A stretch of DNA of 64,000 nucleotides, from NCBI GenBank assembly GCA_013076295.1, contig RQOL01000860.1, positions 18,820-82,819 on the forward strand. Direction: 5' to 3'. Positions 57,408 to 64,000 of the stretch are shown one piece after another. This DNA is from Sanderia malayensis (Eukaryota; Cnidaria; Scyphozoa; Semaeostomeae; Pelagiidae). A program made the position numbers and the translations under genes. Below the pieces are notes generated by a model. That model was not told the origin of the DNA. It worked only from the letters and a program-made list of their open reading frames with translations, and ran no database searches. Within the stretch, counting starts at the first letter, position 1. Each line of letters starts with the position of its first letter.

Positions 57408-58588
57408 AAAAAACGTGTATTCTCATCGCAATTGTAATTTGTAATTCTAATAGTAATCGCATAATTCCAAGTTTTGTTGCTCTTGAAAACTACAAAAACA
57501 ATACAATCAATGCAGCACCAGGTAATGTCCTCGAGCGAATACGCCGATTTTCACGGAATTTCGGCGTCTAGCAACAACAATAGGGGCGCGAAATTTAAAA
57601 TTTCTCTTGCGTCATAGAAGACTTAGCGTGCGTAAAAATTTAATAAACTCACAACAAGAAAAACAACATTTACGTTGTACATGTATTTTTAATGTTGCTT
57701 TTACTTTCACATGAAAATACAGGCTATTTATAACTAAGAGCTTTAAAAAAGCTCAAAGTGCTATATTTTATGTCACAATTGCCATTGCAGTGGATATTAT
57801 CACAATAACAATTTATCCTTAACAGGTTCACTTCAAATACATAATTTTTGCGACTACTGCTACCTAATTTCATGTATTCAGTTCTGCGTTTTCTGCCTGC
57901 CTTTAGTCTCTCCTCTTCATTGTAAGAAAGAATAATTATTATTCATTATCTGCAGAAAATGAAAGTGTGTCATATTAATACATTAAAAGTATATATTATT
58001 GTAACATCAACACAACTGTACAGGCAAATTGAAACAACCGATACCCTATTAACTCACCTTCATTGAATGACAATGACAATTTATTATATATAGTTTAACA
58101 TGGATACTGAAAATGAAGTTGTCATGACTGACAATGCTGAAGCAGTTGAGACCGAGGACGCTGAAGCGGTTGAGACCGAGGACGCCGAAACAATGGAGCC
58201 TGAAGTTGCCAACACTGTTGCAAAGGAACCAACAGTGGTTTATTGTGGCGAAGAACCAAGTAATTGAAAATACTTTCATCCATATATTGGATAATCTAAA
58301 TAAATATTATGCATAGATTATGAAATTGCTTTACAAGGAAAACATTGGTATCCTATGCAAGTCACTGTTTTTATATATTGTTCTCATATTAATCCTAGCT
58401 AATCGACTTTAGTGATATTGCATCACTAAAAGGCAATGCGCAGTCAAATTCAATGCCATCAAAAGGGAACAAAATTTCACTTTGTAAGCACTGAAGGCAG
58501 CATCTAACGAAGGAAAATAGCGTAAGTTGCAATGCAAATTCCCATCTCATCTGTGAAACATACCAATAAATAATATAATATACAATAA

Positions 58589-59777
58589 CTAGCCGGGGGC
58601 GCTCGCGCTCGCTCGCTTCCCGGAGGGGGGCAGTGAAAAAAACTTAATGTGGTTGGCGCACTTTGTGCGCTGCATTCGCTTACGCTCATGCCCTTTCAAC
58701 TCCACGTACAATAGGTCAGCTCGCTGCGCTAGCCTCTGTGGCTGGCGCACTTCGTGCGCTGCATTCGCTAACGCTCATGCCTCTTTGAGCCCCACGTACA
58801 ATAGGTTAGCTCGCTGCGCTCGCCTGTGGTTGGCGCACTTCGTGAGCTGCATTCGCTTACGCCCATGCCCTTCCTACCCCACCTACAATGGGTTAGCTCG
58901 CTGCGCTCGCCTGTCTATCTATTATCAAGAAACATTGACTGATAGCGCGCTTTTCGTGCGCTGCATTCGCTCAAGCCTCTGCCTACTCCTCTTGCAACAG
59001 TTTGGCTCGCTTCGCTCGCCTGATACCCCTTATCATAATTTGTTTGTTAAACTTTGGGCTTGTTTACATTAGGCCTAAGCGTCGCAAGCATGCAGAGCAA
59101 CAATGCGGTCGCCCCACTACCTAAACTACAACTATCTCACTCAAAAACAAAACAAGCTTCACCTGTGTTCTCAATTGTTTTCCTGTAATTTTCCAGAGGT
59201 CTCTCAAACATTAGCAAGTCTTTACAAAGATAATTCAGGTGGTAAAACACTTTGAAGGCGCCAGTTATCCTTTGTGTTCAAAACAAAAACACGCGTCTTC
59301 TCCAAAAGTACCTGCTGTTCAACCCGAGGGCAAATTTGCATGATAACGACAAACGCGTGACTGTTCACGTGAAGTCACGAAAGAGCCAATCAAGTTGCAG
59401 CAAAAGGCGAAACGGGTCACGTGAAGAGCGAATACTGTGCTCGAAAATGGAGTTTGCAACGCGAATTTGGAAGTTTTGCCAGCGTAAACCGTAGTTTTTT
59501 CGTGATAGCACAATTAGCAGAATAATTAGTGGAATAATTCAAAATTTCAGGAGAAAATGGAAAAACAAAATCCATTACCCTGGTTAAAATAATAAACTAA
59601 ACATTCAGTGTGAATTTCATTGCCATATACCCACATACAAAAAAGCCTTTGTGATTACACGGTTCGCCCTTTCGGCCCATTGTTTTGAGGCGTTCGACCT
59701 ATTGTTTCGGGTCGAATCTAGTGTTTTTGGCAGGGAAAGTGCATCATCACGTTACTCCGTAGAATATATATATTAGA
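58589..59777 (-). mobile_element. Inverted N2 non-autonomous Helitron in a gene B intron
   Basis: Read on the minus strand: A|TCTAATATATATATTC ... CCCCCGGCTAG|T, 1189 bp, with the exact Helitron end and target features. It contains AACAATAG-type repeats near its 5' end and about four 88-bp-type hairpin repeats near its 3' end. It is the only unit in reverse orientation. Confidence 0.85.
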
Positions 59778-59780
59778 TTA

Positions 59781-59812
59781 ATGGAAGCTTCATCCCATAT
59801 GAAGAGAGTAGT
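59781..59812 (-). pseudogene. 32-bp antisense piece of the RepHel helicase
   Basis: The reverse complement matches 53035-53066 at 31 of 32 bases and encodes the Walker B region (LFIWDEAS). It sits next to the 5' end of the inverted N2, in sequence with no counterpart in the other gene B introns, as expected for filler copied during a repair or replication switch. Confidence 0.8.
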
Positions 59813-60285
59813 GATATATTGATATATTAATAAATTAATATATATTTGACAAAGGATGAAATAGCGTAAGTTGCAATGCAAAATTCCCATCTCATCTGTG
59901 TGTATAACATATTGCTTACTTTTAGCTCCTTCTGTACCAATGTGTTCTTCTGTACAGGACATCTGATCAAATAAATATAAAAATTGTTACAAAAAAAAGA
60001 TTCAAAACACAAAGAAAACAACAAAAAAAAACAAAGAAAAAGAAACAGAAGCACACACCAGGTGCATGTGGGCAGATGTGCCAACAAACGAAATATTGTC
60101 GTTGGTGAGGGGCACAAACATTCACAAAAAGTAATTGTAAGTGTAATTGTGTTCATGTTTGTCTTTTGTTCGTTTTCTTTCCCTGTTATTTGTTTGTTTT
60201 GTTAAAGTGTTAAATTGTGTACAACAGTAAATTAGAATAATAATTAATTATAATAACATTGCAAAAATAATAACAAGACTATTAC

Positions 60286-60810
60286 CTTTGAAAAACGATG
60301 CATTCCGCCAACAAATATTTATCACCGACACTCTTCTTGGACATGCTGTGACACAAACCCTAAAAATTTGCAAGAAATGTATTTCAAAAACCCGTCTTTA
60401 TAAATGAACTAAATGTGGCCTTTGGGATGCATAATGATCTCCTATAATTCAATATACTTACCTGAAGAACAGTCAAAAATTGCCTGCATTGACATCGCAC
60501 CACACAAATCCCATACGAAGAGAGTAGCACAGAGAGTACCTAAAATTCACGAAGAATACCTGTAATAAAACGTAAGTAGCACAGAATCGTATCTCATTTT
60601 ACAATGCGAACAATGTATCTTATCTCTAGCATCCGTTTTTCTCAAATGTGGCCTATTCTCAAGGAATTCGTGGTCAAATACTATATTTGCTAAAGTCTTA
60701 TACGCTAGAAAAATGAATCAAAACCTTCACAGAAACGCTATAGATTATTTTAAAGATGTAACCTGAAAGATCGCAATGATATAATACGATCTGGAAAACC
60801 TACTTACCAT
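60286..60810 (-). CDS. Gene C, minus strand (copy 2), possible zinc-binding protein
   Basis: Nearly identical to 42701-43225: ATG|GTAAGT at 60808-60810, the exon with DHEFLENRP and KIHCSHCKMRY open, and the same later splice-like sites. It lies convergent to gene B and divergent from gene D. The exon model is incomplete and the family unknown. Confidence 0.35.
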
Positions 60811-61019
60811 CGCCAGTGACCCACTCACAGAACAGAAAAGATGAAAGGAAGGATGCATTGCCTTGCCACATGTTCTTTGCTCAGTTGAGTTCTCTTGGGT
60901 TGGGTGTTGGGTTGATTGTTAGCCAATCCAGCTCAATCAAATAATTACGTCAAAACGAGACGACATAAAAATAGAATTTGTTGTGTGATTTTGATTTATG
61001 CTATGTTTCGTCAACGTAG

Positions 61020-62022
61020 CAATTTCTGATGCTGGTCGTGGTTGTGCTGTCCGAATATTCGTTTCCCAAATCTTGGATCGCAACGGAACTTGATGCTGTA
61101 ATAAGAGAAAGTAAAGCTGAGAGAAACATTCATTTTGCCGCAGCCCAGGAGTAAGTAGACTTTATTTTTAGTTTCACCCCATTCAAGTTCCCATATAATT
61201 GCTTAGGCCAATTGTATTTCACTCATTGTTAACATATAATTTCTTCAGGCCAAAATTGACCACTGCCCTTATGTTTCATGGCTCTTTATATTTAATGATT
61301 TGGGAAAGAGTGTTTAATGCTGTACCCACATGGCTTTAATTTTGTTATAATTTTTTCCTTAACAATTCTTTTCACTTTCTGGCTGCCTTCTTTGCCTTAC
61401 CAGCCAAGCCCAATACTCCTATGAAACTCCTTTCACCATGCAATTCCCATCCGATTGATGATGATTATGAAGTATTTTTGCATTCGTCATCCACGGTGTC
61501 CCGTGTGTTCATCCATGTTAAATGGACCCTCTTAATCGTGTGAAGGAAAGGAGAGTATTGTTACTTGAGTCAAACTTACTTTTTGCTATGAGGGCTTTTA
61601 ATATATTCTTAAATCTACGTTATAATACAGTGAAAGAGTCCCAATTGTTATTCCAGTTAAACAAAGTCGCTAATTATGAAAGAGCAATTTTTCAATAACA
61701 ACATATTCAGCTCACAAGGGCTATTTTACCCAAATCTAATTCCTTATTAACCTTGATAGTATTATACCAACATACTAAATAGAATATAATCTGTCTCTTT
61801 CACTTTGTACATCAACTGATGTACATCTACTGATTGGAGACTTCATACCTATTGATTTGTCAAAATCCAATGCATCAGTATCATCTTATCATGGAAACAA
61901 AACCATACCTCTGTAAGTCAACATTAATTTAAATTCTGGATGCTCAGCATAGATGTTCCTTTACTGTTTCTATTAGGTTGACAACCTACCACAGCCAAGT
62001 GTCAATGCATGCACTCAACTAA
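61020..62022 (+). pseudogene. Gene D (copy 2)
   Basis: D1 is open from 61020 (QFLMLVVVVLSEYSF ... WIATELDAVIRESK), and D2 and D3 follow as in the deletion derivative. Part of the D4 start is missing (a deletion around 61825 relative to 44232). D5 is 61977-62022, 46 bases ending in TAA. Confidence 0.4.
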
Positions 62023-62239
62023 TAGCAGACTAATTGTTGTTCTCCCTAAAACAAAACAAACTTTGATCTGGCATCTTATCTACTGTACCATCAGTACGAG
62101 GCTTACCTGATGAAAACGACGATTTTCAAATGAAAACGAGGCTGATCGCTAAAACTAATTTTCATGCATGTTAAACACTACAATCGTGACAATAGATAGA
62201 CAGGGGACCGAGGGCGAGCCAAACCACTGTACGTGGGGT

Positions 62240-62348
62240 GGGAAAGGGCATCAGCGTGAGCGAATGCAGCGCAAGAAGTGCGCCAACCACATTAAACTTT
62301 TGTTACTTGAGGGACTCCGGGAAGCGAGCGTAGCGAGCGCCCCCGGCT
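62240..62348 (+). repeat. 3' hairpin module lacking the final AG (copy 2)
   Basis: Stem GCGCAA-GAA-GTGCGC (one mismatch), GC-rich tail, and CCCCGGCT directly followed by TCTCTATATACTATTC. Confidence 0.65.
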
Positions 62349-64000
62349 TCTCTATATACTATTCTACGGTCACACGTGACCCGCCGACTGTGAACAATGC
62401 CCATTGTCTTTTGAACAATCGACGTTCGACCAAACAATGGGATCAAAGGAATTTCGTTGTGATCAAAAAGACTTTTTTCCTGGGGGTCAATAAGGGTGGA
62501 AATGGGTATAGAAATGATCGCTGCATTGCGCTGATCACAGTAAATCTTTCCGCTAAGTTCTACTCTAAACGGTTCGGGAGTTATGGCCCATTTTGTGTTC
62601 CGACTTTCTAGAAAGTTCCGAGGACCGAGTTAATGAGATGCAAAACGAGCAGGAGAAACACGTGTTTTTTCGGTTGAACGGGCCGCAAGTTGCTCGGTTT
62701 AACGTGAATACTTGCCGGAAATCAATTGTAAAGACGTGTCAATTGTTCTCAGGACCTGTGGAGACAATTGGTGGACAATTATTTCAAGGTATTTCCTTTA
62801 TTGATTTTTTTGGCTGAAAATAGCACGAGTTTTGTTTTGTTTCACCTCATTTTGTTTTGAGCCGAGGGCCTAACAAAACACGAAGACAATTTTGATTTTG
62901 TCGGGTCGTTCTGGGGCAATTTTCTCCATTTAAACTTTCGATAACTCTTTATTTACACAAGAACTAAAGTTATATGGCTTTGTTTTTTTTGTTTTGTTGA
63001 TTTTCCTCTGTTTTTGGACAGTTTTGGCCGAGTTTGGGTTTTTGCTGGAAAACACCAAATTTTCACGCAACACGCGTGTCTTTGCATTCGGGAAAATTAA
63101 ATTTTAACCTGCCAAAACTTTGTTTTTTTCACCCAATACTTTCGATAAATGTTCGCCAAGCTATGAGCTTCATGTTGATATTTTCGTGGGGTGTGTAGGA
63201 CAAAAATTGGCCACTCTAAGTGAATTTGAAAGTTGGTGAATCGTGTTTCAATTCCTATTTTTTGCATGGGTTTGATTTCACGGCTATTTTTGATCAAGAA
63301 AATAATGTCTTGAGCTTCAAAAATACCCAACTAAAATTGCGAAAAGCATTTCAAATGCACCCAATTACTGTCGATACTTTTCGCCAAGGTAACTGCTTCA
63401 TGTTGGTGTAATTTGAGTTATAATGGAAAGTTTGACCAAGTTAGGGGAATTTTGTGTGTTTTTAAAATTGGCTGATGAATAAATTTTTTTCACGGCTTTG
63501 TTGTTGGCTCCACTAAATACTCCCTTAAAATTCAAACAACACTGTTAAGAAATGTGAATACTTTTATCGGATTCGCTGTTTCCTCAGCTACAGTTGATAT
63601 AATTTTATTAGAAATTGAGTTTAAATTTTCCAGGATTGATTAAATTTTTGAAGGCAACTTTTTTTTTCAAACTTCACACTGAAGCTATCAACCTTCGGCT
63701 TTCAGGGGGGCGGCAGGGTGGGCGCTGGCGGTCGATTGCCAGGGGGGAAGATCCGACCTCCCACCTTTACTTTCTTTAAAATGTTGCGTCGTAGTATGTA
63801 TTTGTAGGGTATGTATTGTAGGGTATTTTTTGTAGGGTATGTATTGTATGGTATTTATTGTAGGGTATGTATTGTAGGGTATGTATTGTAGGGTATGTTA
63901 TGTAGGGTATGTGTTGTAGGGTATGTATTGTAGGGTATTTATTGTAGGGTATGTATTGTATGGTATTTTTGTAGGGTTTATTGTAGGGTATGTATTGTAG
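62349..64000 (+). mobile_element. Short non-autonomous Helitron S8, 5' part
   Basis: Starts TCTCTATATACTATTC, the best match in the window to the published Helitron 5' consensus (TCTMTAYTA). Long-form S body to about 63795, then 14-bp minisatellite running off the window end. No gene. Confidence 0.75.
63795..64000 (+). repeat. 14-bp minisatellite, cut by the window end
   Basis: The TATTGTAGGGTATG monomer continues to the last base of the window. Confidence 0.95.

Larger units (their letters stand above)
58100..60108 (+). pseudogene. Gene B, second lineage (copy 2), interrupted by an inverted N2
   Basis: Exon 1 from ATG 58100 is open and acidic, ending at YCGEE, with the donor region shortened by small deletions. 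Exon 2 (about 58398-58522) has single-base losses relative to 41848-42523. The N2 insertion lies in the intron after exon 2. Exon 3 (from about 59958) is open to the stop at 60106-60108 and ends CGQMCQQTKYCRW; the premature stop of the deletion derivative is absent here. A second partial exon-2 end (LTKDEIA|GTAAG) lies at about 59848-59870, to the right of the insertion. Confidence 0.45.
44752..62348 (+). mobile_element. Large Helitron with RepHel and cargo genes (copy 2)
   Basis: Starts TCTA at 44752, is interrupted by N2, and resumes TATATAATAAAATTG at 45555; rejoined, these give a standard 5' end. It contains a full 5' body (to 46551), minisatellite, blocks E, RepHel, A, B (with an inverted N2 inside), C, D and the 3' module ending GGCT. 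From 44752 to about 57.36 kb it closely matches copy 1. From there to the end it matches the deletion derivative at 41099-44751 and differs clearly from copies 0 and 1, so it looks like a recombinant of two lineages. Confidence 0.75.

Overview
The window is eukaryotic: its coding blocks are split by GT-AG introns, there is no operon structure or ribosome-binding-site pattern, and long simple-sequence arrays occur. An AT-rich invertebrate genome is my guess, but nothing here identifies the species. A 100-base run of N (12767-12866) marks an assembly gap inside a repeat array. Many lesions in the coding copies are single-base indels, so some frameshifts could be assembly errors.

Almost the whole 64 kb can be read as a head-to-tail array of related Helitron (rolling-circle) transposons, all on the + strand except one small inverted insertion. 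Most boundaries have the form ...GGCTAG|TCTMTATATAATA..., that is a Helitron 3' end (CTRR) abutting a Helitron 5' end (TC). Layout: 1-4998 3' third of a large element (copy 0); 4999-15737 four short non-autonomous elements (S1-S4); 15738-31256 large element copy 1; 31257-40076 three short elements (S5-S7); 40077-44751 a deletion derivative joining a short-element 5' body to the 3' part of the large element; 44752-62348 large element copy 2, carrying two insertions of a second family (N2 at 44756-45554, and an inverted N2 at 58589-59777); 62349-64000 start of a further short element (S8).

The large element (15.5-16.8 kb without N2) contains, in order: a 5' body with AACAAT iteron-like repeats; a 14-bp minisatellite; weak minus-strand coding blocks (E); an eight-exon RepHel transposase gene (zinc-finger-like N-terminus, HUH Rep with two tyrosines, PIF1-type helicase); and, downstream, four further sets of coding-like exons that I could not assign to a known family (A, B and D on +, C on -). 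It ends in a hairpin module and CTAG. Both RepHel genes are broken, but in different places. Gene B of copy 1 reads open over three exons (130 codons) and keeps its frame and intron positions in a strongly diverged second lineage, so it looks like a real protein-coding passenger or accessory gene.

Short S elements keep the 5' body, the minisatellite and the 3' hairpin module, but none of the genes. They look like deletion derivatives that would depend on a RepHel supplied elsewhere. The minisatellites, the (TATG)n arrays and the long open frames inside them (Tyr/Thr/Ile-Pro or Tyr-Val-Cys-Met repeats) are not genes.
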